Assembly (NCBI RefSeq): GCF_016905005.1
Contig: NZ_JADIKC010000003.1
Coordinates: 1-64,000 of the forward strand
From: Dyella kyungheensis
GTDB taxonomy: Bacteria > Pseudomonadota > Gammaproteobacteria > Xanthomonadales > Rhodanobacteraceae
Reading direction: 5' to 3'
DNA: 64,000 nt
Part shown: positions 1 through 7,568 of the stretch, in pieces
Position numbering within the stretch: the stretch's first letter is position 1
How the letters are laid out: each line of letters starts with the position of its first letter
Notes under the pieces: model-generated
Database searches by the model: none
Seen by the model: the letters and a program-made list of their open reading frames with translations, nothing else
Told to the model about the DNA's origin: nothing
Translations under genes and position numbers: made by a program

Positions 1-174
1 CCCAAAGGCACCGACCTGTCGGTGCATAGCCAACGCAAACTCGATGCGATTGCGCGGGAGATGAATCTGCGACCGCGGGCCACCCTCGACTACCACTGTC
101 CGGCGGAGATGTTCATGCGTGCGCTGGGGCGCGATGACCTCGCCCAAGCGATCGATGATGCACTTCTAGATTGA
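1..174 (+). CDS. IS30-family transposase, C-terminal end (5' truncated by window)
   Basis: The window opens inside a reading frame that ends at TGA 172-174. The visible 57 residues begin [18 protein letters not shown] and continue with a [17 protein letters not shown]-like stretch. This matches the conserved C-terminal tail of IS30-family DDE transposases, which cut and join IS ends. Only the tail is visible, so I cannot say whether the element is complete upstream. I did not identify an inverted terminal repeat after the stop. The element sits directly upstream of ribD, where nrdR is common in related genomes, so it may have disturbed the older gene order (inference). Confidence 0.85.
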   Translation, partial: PKGTDLSVHSQRKLDAIAREMNLRPRATLDYHCPAEMFMRALGRDDLAQAIDDALLD

Positions 175-182
175 CACCGCCT

Positions 183-421
183 AACCAAAAGAAAGGGCCC
201 CCCGGATGACGCGCCTTCCGGGCCTGCGGCCCTCCAGGTGCGCGGGTGGGTTACGGGGTTTTTCGACAGGGCATCCTGCCCTGGCGAAAAACTGGCCCGC
301 ATCCATGCGGGCCACCCTGCGGGCTTTCCTCCACCCACCCGCCGCGTCATACGGGGACCCCTGAGAGCCAAGAGCTGAAGCCAAGAGCTGAAGCCAAGAG
401 CTAGAGCCGGAGCCAAGAGCT
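183..421. repeat. Multi-hairpin structured repeat plus short tandem repeat
   Basis: This 389-bp gap (175-563) holds no convincing gene. Positions 203-351 fold as nested inverted repeats: ATGACGCG near 203 with CGCGTCAT near 344; GCGGGTGGGT near 241 with ACCCACCCGC near 331; GTTTTTCG near 257 with CGAAAAAC near 284; and GGCCCGCAT/ATGCGGGCC near 294-313. A degenerate tandem repeat with unit AGCCAAGAGCTGA follows at about 364-420. A partial echo (CCGGATGACGCG, AACCAAAAG) appears at 56515-56555, which suggests a dispersed family. Function is unknown. Confidence 0.6.
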
Positions 422-430
422 GCGGATCTA

Positions 431-514
431 CTGTGGGAGCGCACCCTGTGCGCGACAAACCTACGGAGCGTTACATCCCAGTGTGCCTGTCGCGCACAAG
501 GTGCGCTCCCACAG
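431..514 (+). repeat. Palindromic repeat family A, copy 1
   Basis: Outer arms CTGTGGGAGCGCACC and GGTGCGCTCCCACAG form a long inverted repeat around an asymmetric centre that contains ACGGAGCGT. It is one of seven copies in the window (others near 5939, 10849, 14056, 34872, 56559 and a half copy at 61143). The asymmetric centre lets orientation be assigned. It resembles a REP/BIME-type dispersed intergenic element. Confidence 0.85.
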
Positions 515-563
515 GTAGGCGCTTCGCCTAAACTGGTCCTATTGCACCGCGAAGCGACCCCGC

Positions 564-1664
564 ATGGCCTCCCCCTTTACCGCCATCGATCATCTCCACA
601 TGGCGCACGCGCTGCGCCTGGCCGAACGTGGCCTCTATACCACCCACCCCAACCCTCGCGTGGGCTGCGTGATTGCCCATGGCGAACAGGTGGTGGGTGC
701 GGGTTATCACCTTCGTGCTGGCGAACCCCATGCGGAGGTTCATGCGCTGCGCGAGGCCGGCGACAAAGCGCGCGGTGCCACTGCCTACGTCACGCTTGAG
801 CCTTGTGCGCATCACGGCCGCACGCCGCCGTGTGCGGACGCCTTGGTCGCGGCGGGCGTGTCGCGCGTGGTGATCGCAGCGGAAGATCCGTTCCCGCAAG
901 TCGCCGGCCGTGGCATCGGCAAGCTCCGTGAGGCCGGCATCACGGTGGATGCCGGCCTGATGCGCGAAGCGGCGCGTGAGCTCAACATCGGTTTCTTCAG
1001 CCGTATCGAGCGCGGCCGCCCGTGGGTGCGCGTCAAGCTCGCGATGAGCCTGGATGGCCGCACGGGTCTGGCCAATGGCGAATCGAAATGGATCACCGGC
1101 GAAGCGGCGCGTGCGGATGTGCAGCGCTGGCGCGCACGCAGTTCGGCGATTCTCACGGGGTCGGGCACCGTGCTGGCCGACAATCCACAACTCACCGTGC
1201 GCTTGCCCGACGGCGAATCCTTTACGCCACCGTGGCGCGTCGTGCTCGACCATCGACTGCGAACGCCGCTCGGGCATCATGTGCTCGACGGTGCGATGCC
1301 GACGCTGGTGCTGCACAACGAGCAATACACGCCGCACGATGCACGCTACCAGGCCGTGGAGCTGGCTGTGGTGAAGGAGAAGGGTGGCGCGATGGATCTG
1401 CACGCCGTGATGGATCTGCTCGCGCGCCGCCATATCAGCGAGGTGCATGTGGAGGCCGGTCCCAGCCTGTGCGGTTCGCTGTTCGCCGCAGGGCTGGTGG
1501 ACGAACTGCTGCTGTACGTGGCGCCGGTATTGCTGGGCGACAGCGCGCGACCATTGCTGGGATTGCCGTCACTGACCGATATGGCGTCGCGCTGGAAACT
1601 GCGCACCATCGATCGGCGTGTGCTGGACGAGGACATGCGGCTGCTGCTGCGTCCCGTCACCTGA
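564..1664 (+). CDS. ribD: Bifunctional diaminohydroxyphosphoribosylaminopyrimidine deaminase / 5-amino-6-(5-phosphoribosylamino)uracil reductase
   Basis: RibD catalyses the second and third steps of riboflavin synthesis: deamination of the pyrimidine, then NADPH reduction of the ribosyl side chain. The 366-residue protein has the full two-domain form. The N-terminal deaminase carries the zinc motif HAE (residues 56-58) with PCAHHGRTPPC (80-90). The reductase domain starts near residue 145 and includes KLAMSLDGR and the VHVEAGPSL region. The start is the first ATG of the frame, followed by the typical HMAHALRLAERG helix. It lies upstream of, and outside, the FMN riboswitch at 3716, with two unrelated genes between. 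It therefore does not appear to share the FMN control of ribE. Confidence 0.95.
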   Translation: MASPFTAIDHLHMAHALRLAERGLYTTHPNPRVGCVIAHGEQVVGAGYHLRAGEPHAEVHALREAGDKARGATAYVTLEPCAHHGRTPPCADALVAAGVSRVVIAAEDPFPQVAGRGIGKLREAGITVDAGLMREAARELNIGFFSRIERGRPWVRVKLAMSLDGRTGLANGESKWITGEAARADVQRWRARSSAILTGSGTVLADNPQLTVRLPDGESFTPPWRVVLDHRLRTPLGHHVLDGAMPTLVLHNEQYTPHDARYQAVELAVVKEKGGAMDLHAVMDLLARRHISEVHVEAGPSLCGSLFAAGLVDELLLYVAPVLLGDSARPLLGLPSLTDMASRWKLRTIDRRVLDEDMRLLLRPVT

Positions 1665-1705
1665 GCACCGCTTTTCACACGTAAGGGATGGCCAGGAACG
1701 AAGAC

Positions 1706-2572
1706 ATGACGCAACTCACCCCGCAGCACACCCTTCTGAGCGACGCTGAGCGCGCCTCTTTTCGCGAGCACGGTTACCTGATCCGCAAGCTCCTCGACGA
1801 CGCCAGCATTGGCCGCTACGTGGCCGCGGTGGAAGAGGCGCGCCGCGAACGAGGCGACGTGCAGCGCATGAGCAACCTGCAGTTCCTGCAGCCGGGCAAG
1901 GCGATACGCGGCATCCAGGACATCATCTGCAACGAGGAGATCCTCGCTGTCTGCCGCGACCTGCTGGGCGACAACATCATTGTCGACGGCGCCTCGTTGT
2001 TCTACGGCGAGGCGGGCGTCGACTATCGGCAAGGCTGGCACCGCGACGTGCTGCAGGTGCCGGACGAACAGATCGACCTCAGCTGGTTCAGCGAGGACTA
2101 TCACTACAACTACGTGCAGATGAACATGCCGCTGACCACGGACGGTTGCCTGTGGATCGTGCCGGGCAGCCATCGTCGTCAACTCGATGCGCAAGAGCGC
2201 GCGGTCTTCGGGAACACCGAGAAGATGGCGCCCGTCGACGCACCGGAACTCTCCAACGGCAAGCAGATCCTGCTGCAGCCCGGCGAGGCGGTGTTCTACA
2301 ACAACTACGCCGTGCACCGCGGCTGGGGCGGCGTGCTGAAGGACAAGCGCATCACCATCCACATGGGATTCCATTCGGCGCAATATCCGCCGACGCTGCA
2401 TTTCGGCGTGCTCGACCACACGGAATACAGCCTGGACTATCTCTCTTCGCTAGCGCCGTGCGTACGTGAAGCGCTGCGCGCGCACCTGGTCGAGCGAGCG
2501 CGGCATCCCGAAGTGAACGTGTTCCACGCCTATCATCAGCAGTTCCTCAAGCAGGAGTTCAAGACCACATGA
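1706..2572 (+). CDS. Phytanoyl-CoA dioxygenase (PhyH) family protein
   Basis: This is a predicted Fe(II)/2-oxoglutarate-dependent oxygenase of 288 residues. The iron facial triad is visible as H112 and D114 in GWHRD and distal H204 in YAVHRGWG, with R214 in KDKRITIHMG a candidate 2-oxoglutarate-binding arginine. I chose ATG 1706 because AGGAACG precedes it at good spacing; an in-frame ATG at 1688 has GTAAGGG directly abutting it and is less likely. Its stop overlaps the next start (ATGA at 2569), so it is translationally coupled to the Gfo/Idh/MocA gene. The substrate cannot be read from sequence; family members hydroxylate lipids, amino acids and small polar metabolites. Confidence 0.85.
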   Translation: MTQLTPQHTLLSDAERASFREHGYLIRKLLDDASIGRYVAAVEEARRERGDVQRMSNLQFLQPGKAIRGIQDIICNEEILAVCRDLLGDNIIVDGASLFYGEAGVDYRQGWHRDVLQVPDEQIDLSWFSEDYHYNYVQMNMPLTTDGCLWIVPGSHRRQLDAQERAVFGNTEKMAPVDAPELSNGKQILLQPGEAVFYNNYAVHRGWGGVLKDKRITIHMGFHSAQYPPTLHFGVLDHTEYSLDYLSSLAPCVREALRAHLVERARHPEVNVFHAYHQQFLKQEFKTT

Positions 2573-3585
2573 CGACGGCAGCGGTACGCTGGGGCATCAT
2601 CGGTTGCGGCAACGTCACCGAGGTGAAGAGTGGTCCGGGTTTCAGCAAGACGCCCAACTCCGCGCTGGTGGCGGTGATGCGGCGCGACGGCGACAAGGCG
2701 CGCGACTATGCCGAGCGCCACGGCGTGCCGCGCTGGTACGACGACGCGGCCACGCTGATCGCCGATCCCGAGGTCAACGCCGTCTACGTGGCCACGCCGC
2801 CGTCGACGCACAAAGCGTATGCGCTGATGAGCATCGCCGCAGGCAAGCCCGTCTACGTGGAGAAGCCGATGGCGATGGATTTCGCCGAGTGCGAGGCGAT
2901 CATCCACGCCGGGCAACAAGCCAAGGTGCCGGTGTTCGTCGCGTACTACCGCCGCAGCCTGCCGCGCTTCCAGAAGGTGCGCGAGCTGATCTTCGGTCAG
3001 CAGGCCATCGGCAAGCCGCGCATCGTCAATACGGTGCTGTACGAACCGCATCATCCGCGCTATCACGACGCGGCGAATCTGCCCTGGCATGTGCAACCGG
3101 AGATCTCCGGCGGTGGCGTGTTCATGGATATCGGCTGCCACACGCTCGACATCCTCGACTGGCTGTTCGGACCGATCGTCTCGGCGAGCGGGCAGGCGAG
3201 CAACCAGCGCGGCGCCTATTCGGTGGAAGACGGCGTGGCGATGTCCTTCGCGTTCGGCAACGGCATGCTCGGCACCGGTCTGTGGAATTTCGACGGCTTC
3301 AAGCGCCACGACCAGATCGAAGTGATCGGCGACCAGGGACGCATCACGTTCGCCACATTTGGCGACGGGCCGATCCATGTCGAAGGCGCCAACGGCTCGC
3401 ACGACTATCGGGTGGAGAATCCGCTGCACATCCAGCAGCCGTTGATCGAAACCATCGTGGCCGAGCTGACCGGCCAGAAGGGTGCCTGTCCCTCCACCGC
3501 CGTAAGCGGCGCGCGTACCAGCTGGGTGATGGACCAGGTGTTGCGCGAATACCGGCGGGATACCGGGCAGGCGATCGGCTTGTAA
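2569..3585 (+). CDS. Gfo/Idh/MocA family NAD(P)-dependent oxidoreductase
   Basis: This 338-residue dehydrogenase has an N-terminal Rossmann fold with GCGNVT (residues 12-17) and the family hallmark EKP (98-100, in VYVEKPMAMD). The C-terminal substrate domain carries the GGGVFMDIGCHTLDILDW segment, with Asp and His in the expected catalytic helix. Family members oxidise sugars, inositols or related polyols. It overlaps the PhyH gene by 4 bp, so the two form a small operon. They may act in sequence on one substrate, which I cannot name. The pair sits between ribD and the ribE riboswitch and looks like an insertion into an otherwise riboflavin-related neighbourhood. Confidence 0.88.
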   Translation: MTTAAVRWGIIGCGNVTEVKSGPGFSKTPNSALVAVMRRDGDKARDYAERHGVPRWYDDAATLIADPEVNAVYVATPPSTHKAYALMSIAAGKPVYVEKPMAMDFAECEAIIHAGQQAKVPVFVAYYRRSLPRFQKVRELIFGQQAIGKPRIVNTVLYEPHHPRYHDAANLPWHVQPEISGGGVFMDIGCHTLDILDWLFGPIVSASGQASNQRGAYSVEDGVAMSFAFGNGMLGTGLWNFDGFKRHDQIEVIGDQGRITFATFGDGPIHVEGANGSHDYRVENPLHIQQPLIETIVAELTGQKGACPSTAVSGARTSWVMDQVLREYRRDTGQAIGL

Positions 3586-3715
3586 CCTGGCGAGGCCCGG
3601 CGGGCACTCACCGAAGGCAACACATTGTTCCCGGGTGAGGACGATGCGCCCCGGGCCATCGGGCGAGGGCGTGTTAAACTCTCCCGGCCGGTTTGCCGGC
3701 AAAACCACAAAACGA

Positions 3716-3880
3716 CGTCTTCAGGGCGGGGTGCGATTCCCCACCGGCGGTAGGTCCCTCGGGACGAGCCCGCGAGCGCTTCCAGGTCATCGGAAGGTCA
3801 GCAGATCCGGTCCAATGCCGGAGCCGACGGTTGGCAGCCAGCGATGGCTTCCAGAAAGTCCGGATGAGAGAAGACGGTAT
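3716..3880 (+). promoter_or_regulatory. FMN riboswitch (RFN element)
   Basis: The segment has the conserved RFN core: CAGGGCGGGGTGCGATTCCC, then CACCGGCGGT, then the 3' half with GGTCAGCAGATCCGGTCCAA, GCCGACGG and GGATGAGAGAAGACG. It directly precedes ribE on the same strand. RFN RNAs bind FMN and lower expression of riboflavin genes. The expression platform is visible downstream: a strong hairpin at 3881-3906, a terminator at 3913-3930 and a hairpin over the ribE Shine-Dalgarno at 3987-4005. Confidence 0.95.
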
Positions 3881-3906
3881 GGCGCATGCCTTCGCGGGCG
3901 TGCGCC
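3881..3906 (+). other. Expression-platform hairpin after the FMN riboswitch
   Basis: GGCGCATGCC (3881-3890) pairs with GGCGTGCGCC (3897-3906), a 10-bp stem around a short TTCGCG loop placed right after the RFN 3' end. It is probably one of the alternative structures in the riboswitch expression platform. Which structure forms with FMN bound cannot be decided by eye. Confidence 0.6.
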
Positions 3907-3910
3907 TGCC

Positions 3911-3931
3911 TGACGCCTTGGGGCGTTTTTC
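3911..3931 (+). terminator. Riboswitch-associated intrinsic terminator
   Basis: ACGCC (3913-3917) and GGCGT (3922-3926) form a short stem followed by TTTTT; a second T tract follows at 3936-3942. It sits between the RFN element and ribE, where a premature terminator is expected. Confidence 0.65.
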
Positions 3932-3986
3932 GCACTTTTTTTCGCGGGAAACGTTTCATGTCCAAGCATCGTTGCCATTCCTTCGC

Positions 3987-4005
3987 CACCTCCGTTCGGG
4001 AGGTG
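3987..4005 (+). promoter_or_regulatory. Shine-Dalgarno-sequestering hairpin of ribE
   Basis: CACCTCC (3987-3993) and GGAGGTG (3999-4005) form a perfect 7-bp stem with loop GTTCG. The 3' arm is the ribE ribosome binding site, six bases before ATG 4011. Closing the hairpin would hide the site, adding translational control to the transcriptional terminator. Confidence 0.75.
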
Positions 4006-4010
4006 CGCTG

Positions 4011-4652
4011 ATGTTCACCGGCATCATCCAGAGCGTGGGCCGCATCGCGCGGCTCGAACCACGCGGCGGCGACGTGCGCCTGCATGTCGACACCGCCGAC
4101 CTCGATCTTGCCGACGTGCAACTGGGCGACAGCATTGCCGTGTCCGGCGTGTGCCTGACCGCGGTGACGCTGGGTGCGCGCGGCTTCAGCGCGGACGTCT
4201 CCAACGAAACGCTGTCGCTCACCACGCTGGGCAAGCACAAGGCCGGCGATCCGGTGAACCTGGAAAAGGCGCTGCGCCTGGCCGATCGCCTGGGCGGTCA
4301 CCTGGTGTCCGGCCACGTCGACGGCGTGGGCAAGGTGGTGTCGATCACGCCGGATGGCCGCTCGCTGCGCTGGGTGTTCGAAGTGCCGGCCGCGCTGTCG
4401 CGCTACATCGCCGCCAAGGGCTCGATCTGCATCGACGGCACCAGCCTCACGGTGAACGAGGTCAACGGCCATCGCTTCGGCGTCAACCTTATTCCCCATA
4501 CGGTGGAACACACGGCGTTCCAGGCACGCAAGGCGGGCGACACGGTGAACATCGAGGTGGACGTGGTGGCGCGCTACATCGAGCGGCTGATCGCCAGTGG
4601 CGATGCGCCGAAACTGGACGAGGCGTTCCTCAAGCAACACGGTTTCGCTTGA
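4011..4652 (+). CDS. ribE: Riboflavin synthase, alpha chain
   Basis: This enzyme converts two 6,7-dimethyl-8-ribityllumazines to riboflavin and the pyrimidine precursor. The 213-residue protein opens with the diagnostic MFTGIIQSVG and contains the two tandem lumazine-binding barrels, the second starting near residue 98 (GGHLVSGHVDG). ATG 4011 is chosen because GGAGGTG lies at the right distance and all homologues begin MFTGI. The longer frame upstream runs through the riboswitch and is not translated. It is the first gene of the FMN-controlled unit. Known as ribE or ribC depending on species. Confidence 0.96.
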   Translation: MFTGIIQSVGRIARLEPRGGDVRLHVDTADLDLADVQLGDSIAVSGVCLTAVTLGARGFSADVSNETLSLTTLGKHKAGDPVNLEKALRLADRLGGHLVSGHVDGVGKVVSITPDGRSLRWVFEVPAALSRYIAAKGSICIDGTSLTVNEVNGHRFGVNLIPHTVEHTAFQARKAGDTVNIEVDVVARYIERLIASGDAPKLDEAFLKQHGFA

Positions 4653-4660
4653 TCTTGCGC

Positions 4661-4800
4661 TCGTCATTCCGGCGCGGGCCGGAATCCAGGCGCGGTGTGC
4701 ACGAAGTCCGACAGCCTCAAACATTTTTTCGGATGGCTGCGTAATGGCGATAACCAAACCATGACGCTACTGGATTCCGGCCTGCGCCGGAATGACGAGC
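4661..4800. repeat. Repeat family B: inverted pair (CGTCATTCCGGC-type)
   Basis: TCGTCATTCCGGCGCGGGCC starts at 4661 and continues GGAATCCAG; the reverse-complement copy TGGATTCCGGCCTGCGCCGG at 4771 ends AATGACGAGC at 4800. Each copy is itself a small hairpin, and together they bound a 140-bp unit between ribE and ribBA. A third single copy is at 10721-10750. The arrangement resembles a miniature inverted-repeat element. Confidence 0.75.
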
Positions 4801-4831
4801 AGAACAGCAACAGCATTGAACTGGACAACCC

Positions 4832-5923
4832 ATGAGCTTCAACACCATCCCCGAAATCCTCGAAGACATCCGCGCTGGCCGCATGGTCGTGATTCTCGAT
4901 GACGAAGATCGCGAGAACGAAGGCGACCTCATCATGGCCGCGCAGATGGTGCGCCCCGAGGACATCAACTTCATGGTGCGCGAGGCGCGTGGCCTGGTCT
5001 GCCTCACGCTGACCGAGCAGCGCACGCGCCAGCTGGGCCTCAAGCCGATGGTGGTGGACAACACTTCGCCGTACCAGACCAACTTCACCGTCTCCATCGA
5101 GGCGGCCGAGGGCGTCACCACCGGCATTTCCGCGCATGATCGCGCCCGCACCATCCAGGTGGCGGTGAAGTCCGATGCGAAGCCGCAGGATCTCTCGCAG
5201 CCGGGCCATATCTTCCCGCTCACGGCGCAACCGGGCGGCGTGCTGACGCGTGCCGGTCATACCGAAGCGGGTTGCGATCTCGCCGCGCTGGCGGGGCTGG
5301 AACCTTCGGCGGTGTTGATCGAGATCCTGCACGAGGACGGCTCGATGGCGCGCCGTCCCGAACTGGAGATCTTCGCCAGGAAGCATGGCTTGAAGATTGG
5401 TTCGATCGCCGATCTGATCCGCTATCGCCTGGAAACCGAGAAGACCGTGCAGCGCGTCTATGAGGGCGACGTCGACACGGAGTTCGGCGCGTTCCGCCTG
5501 GTGGCCTATCGCGATGCGATTCGCCACGGCCTGCATTTCGCGCTGGTGCGCGGCCCGGTGGATGACGGCGAGCCGGTGCTTACGCGCGTGCACGTGCGCA
5601 ACACGCTGTCCGATGTGTTGCATCTGCATCGCGACGATCTTGGCCTGACGGTCACATCCGCGTTGCGCCGCATCGCCGACGAAGGCCGTGGCGCCTTGCT
5701 GGTGCTGTCTGGCGAAGACACCGCGGACGCGCTGTTGCGCCGCCTCAATCGCCAGCCCTCGGCGCAGGCGCCCGAAGAAGCGCAGCAGCAGGAATGGAGG
5801 CAGTTGGGCCTGGGCGCGCAGATCCTCGCGGATCTCGGCATCCGCCAGCTGCGCGTGCTGGGCACGCCGCGCAAGATGGTCGGCCTGGGCGGTTTCGGGC
5901 TGGAAGTGACCGAATACGTTTGA
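4832..5923 (+). CDS. ribB: 3,4-dihydroxy-2-butanone-4-phosphate synthase with degenerate GTP cyclohydrolase II domain (RibBX-like)
   Basis: The N-terminal domain (about residues 1-200) is an intact DHBP synthase, which converts ribulose 5-phosphate to the four-carbon riboflavin precursor. It has DDEDRENEGDL near residue 23 and the GHTEAGCDLA active-site loop. The C-terminal domain has the GTP cyclohydrolase II length and ends GLGGFGLEVTEYV. However, the zinc-binding stretch (normally CLTGD...GSLRCDC) is replaced by a sequence without cysteines (RVHVRNTLSDVLHLHRDDLG). That half is very probably catalytically dead, as in RibBX-type proteins. A separate ribA is therefore expected elsewhere. 363 residues; the start ATG follows the family B repeat. 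Confidence 0.9.
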   Translation: MSFNTIPEILEDIRAGRMVVILDDEDRENEGDLIMAAQMVRPEDINFMVREARGLVCLTLTEQRTRQLGLKPMVVDNTSPYQTNFTVSIEAAEGVTTGISAHDRARTIQVAVKSDAKPQDLSQPGHIFPLTAQPGGVLTRAGHTEAGCDLAALAGLEPSAVLIEILHEDGSMARRPELEIFARKHGLKIGSIADLIRYRLETEKTVQRVYEGDVDTEFGAFRLVAYRDAIRHGLHFALVRGPVDDGEPVLTRVHVRNTLSDVLHLHRDDLGLTVTSALRRIADEGRGALLVLSGEDTADALLRRLNRQPSAQAPEEAQQQEWRQLGLGAQILADLGIRQLRVLGTPRKMVGLGGFGLEVTEYV

Positions 5924-5938
5924 AGAACCACGCCACCT

Positions 5939-6020
5939 TGTGGGAGCGCACTTGTGCGCGACTGCGGCGCCTGATCATTACCGCTCCGTAGGTTTGTCGC
6001 GCACAAGTGCGCTCCCACAG
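5939..6020 (-). repeat. Palindromic repeat family A, copy 2
   Basis: Arms TGTGGGAGCGCACTTGTGCG and its complement at 5997-6020 enclose a centre with ACCGCTCCGTAGG, the reverse of the copy 1 centre. It fills the gap between ribBA and ldcA. Confidence 0.85.
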
Positions 6021-6097
6021 TAGGTTTGCTCGATCTTGCCACTTCCACGCCATCCCATCGTCGGCATACTCCAGGCTTTGAGCCAAGAACCCGCGCC

Positions 6098-7063
6098 ATG
6101 ACCTTTCCCACCGTCCGCCTGATCGCCCCCTCGGGCTACCCGCACGATCGCGATGCCATGTCTCGCGGCGTGGCTCGCTTGCGTGCGGCCGGATGCACGG
6201 TGGACGGACTGGGGGTGCTCGATCGGGTCGAACATCGCTTTGCCGGTCCGGACGAAGCGCGCGCAGCCGACCTCAATGCGCTGGCCACCGCCCCGGCGCT
6301 GCCGGATCTCGCGCTGGCCGTCCGCGGCGGCTACGGCGCCACGCGCCTGCTCGAACACCTGCACTACGGCGCGCTGAAGGAGCGGCTGGCCGGTTCGAAC
6401 ACGCTGCTGGTGGGCCATAGCGACTTCACGGCGATCCAGCTGGCGCTGTACGCGAAGAGCGGGCTGGTGACGTTCGGCGGCCCCATGCTCGGCCCGGATT
6501 TCGGTGCGCCGGAACTCAACGGGCTGATGTGGGAGCACTTCTGGCGCGCGGTGGGCGATGCCGAAGCCACCGCGAACTGGACCACGCCCACCGCGACCGA
6601 GCTGGATGTCGAAGGCCCGCTTTGGGGCGGCAACCTCGCCATGCTGTGCAGCCTGCTGGGCACGCCGTATTTTCCGGTCATCGAAGGCGGCATCCTGTTC
6701 GTCGAAGACATCGGCGAGCCGCCGTTCCGCATCGAGCGCCTGCTGTACCAGCTGCACCTGGCGGGCGTGCTGGATCGGCAGCGGGCGCTGGTGCTCGGCC
6801 ATTTCACCCATTGCCGCCCGCACAGCTACGACAACGGCTACGACACCGAGGCCGCGTTCGAGCAGATCGCCCGCGTGGCGCGCATTCCGATCATCCGCGG
6901 CCTGCCCTTTGGGCACGAGGCGGACAAGTTCACCCTGCCGTTCGGCGTGCCCGCACGGCTGCGCGTGGCGGCAGGGCAGGCCAGCCTGAGTTTTTCAGGC
7001 CATCCGCGCCTGTCCGAGGCGGTTTCCCGGCCCGATCCGGGCACGCTGCCGCAAATCCCGTAA
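6098..7063 (+). CDS. ldcA: LD-carboxypeptidase (muramoyltetrapeptide carboxypeptidase, S66 family)
   Basis: LdcA removes the terminal D-Ala from murein tetrapeptides during cytoplasmic peptidoglycan recycling. The 321-residue protein shows the S66 features: LIAPSGYP near the N-terminus, [14 protein letters not shown], the nucleophile S108 in GHSDFTAI, a glutamate in the GEPPFRIER region and a C-terminal His in [12 protein letters not shown]. It has no signal peptide, consistent with a cytoplasmic enzyme. I start at ATG 6098 ([13 protein letters not shown]), since the further upstream Met lies in the tail of repeat A. It is inserted between ribBA and ribH. MccF-type self-immunity proteins share this fold, but a recycling role is the default. 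Confidence 0.88.
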   Translation: MTFPTVRLIAPSGYPHDRDAMSRGVARLRAAGCTVDGLGVLDRVEHRFAGPDEARAADLNALATAPALPDLALAVRGGYGATRLLEHLHYGALKERLAGSNTLLVGHSDFTAIQLALYAKSGLVTFGGPMLGPDFGAPELNGLMWEHFWRAVGDAEATANWTTPTATELDVEGPLWGGNLAMLCSLLGTPYFPVIEGGILFVEDIGEPPFRIERLLYQLHLAGVLDRQRALVLGHFTHCRPHSYDNGYDTEAAFEQIARVARIPIIRGLPFGHEADKFTLPFGVPARLRVAAGQASLSFSGHPRLSEAVSRPDPGTLPQIP

Positions 7064-7106
7064 AATAGACGGCCCTCCGGGCCCCGACCCCAGGAAATTG
7101 GAATCC

Positions 7107-7568
7107 ATGAAGATCATCGAAGGCGATTTCGCCACGCCCAAAGGCCGTTTTGCCATCGTCGCCGGCCGTTTCAACGGTTTCGTGGTCGAGCCCCTGGTGG
7201 CCGGCGCCCGCGACGTGCTGGTCCGCCACGGCGTGAAGGACGATGCCATCGAGCTGATCCGCGTGCCGGGCGCCTGGGAAATCGCGCTGGCCGCGCACAA
7301 GCTGGCCAACTCCGGCAAGTACGCCGCGGTGATCGCGCTGGGCGCGGTGATCCGCGGTTCCACCCCGCACTTCGACTACGTGGCCGGCGAATGCGCCAAG
7401 GGCCTGGCCCAGGCCGCCTATGCGTCCGGCGTGCCGGTGGCGTTCGGAGTGCTGACCACCGACAACATCGAACAGGCCATCGAGCGTTCCGGCACCAAGG
7501 CCGGCAACAAGGGCGCGGATGCCGCGCTGGCGGCGCTCGAGATGGTCAATCTGTACGGAAAGCTGTGA
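7107..7568 (+). CDS. ribH: 6,7-dimethyl-8-ribityllumazine synthase
   Basis: RibH condenses the RibA/D and RibB products into lumazine, the substrate of RibE, and forms icosahedral or pentameric shells. The 153-residue protein has the expected RFN (GRFNGF), the [11 protein letters not shown] and [16 protein letters not shown] substrate loops and the catalytic-His region. ATG 7107 is preferred over the in-frame TTG at 7098, because AGGA lies 11 bases before the ATG and only 2 before the TTG. A small GGCCC/GGGCC hairpin precedes it. Its stop overlaps the nusB start by one base, a coupling common in proteobacteria. Confidence 0.95.
   Translation: MKIIEGDFATPKGRFAIVAGRFNGFVVEPLVAGARDVLVRHGVKDDAIELIRVPGAWEIALAAHKLANSGKYAAVIALGAVIRGSTPHFDYVAGECAKGLAQAAYASGVPVAFGVLTTDNIEQAIERSGTKAGNKGADAALAALEMVNLYGKL

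Noticed and set aside
90-458. Minus-strand frames in the structured repeat upstream of ribD
   Set aside because: They lie across nested inverted repeats and a tandem repeat and have no domain; such frames are common artefacts of repeat DNA.
3693-4010. N-terminal extension of the ribE frame through the riboswitch
   Set aside because: It would translate the RFN aptamer and terminator. The true start at 4011 has a ribosome site and the family MFTGII start.
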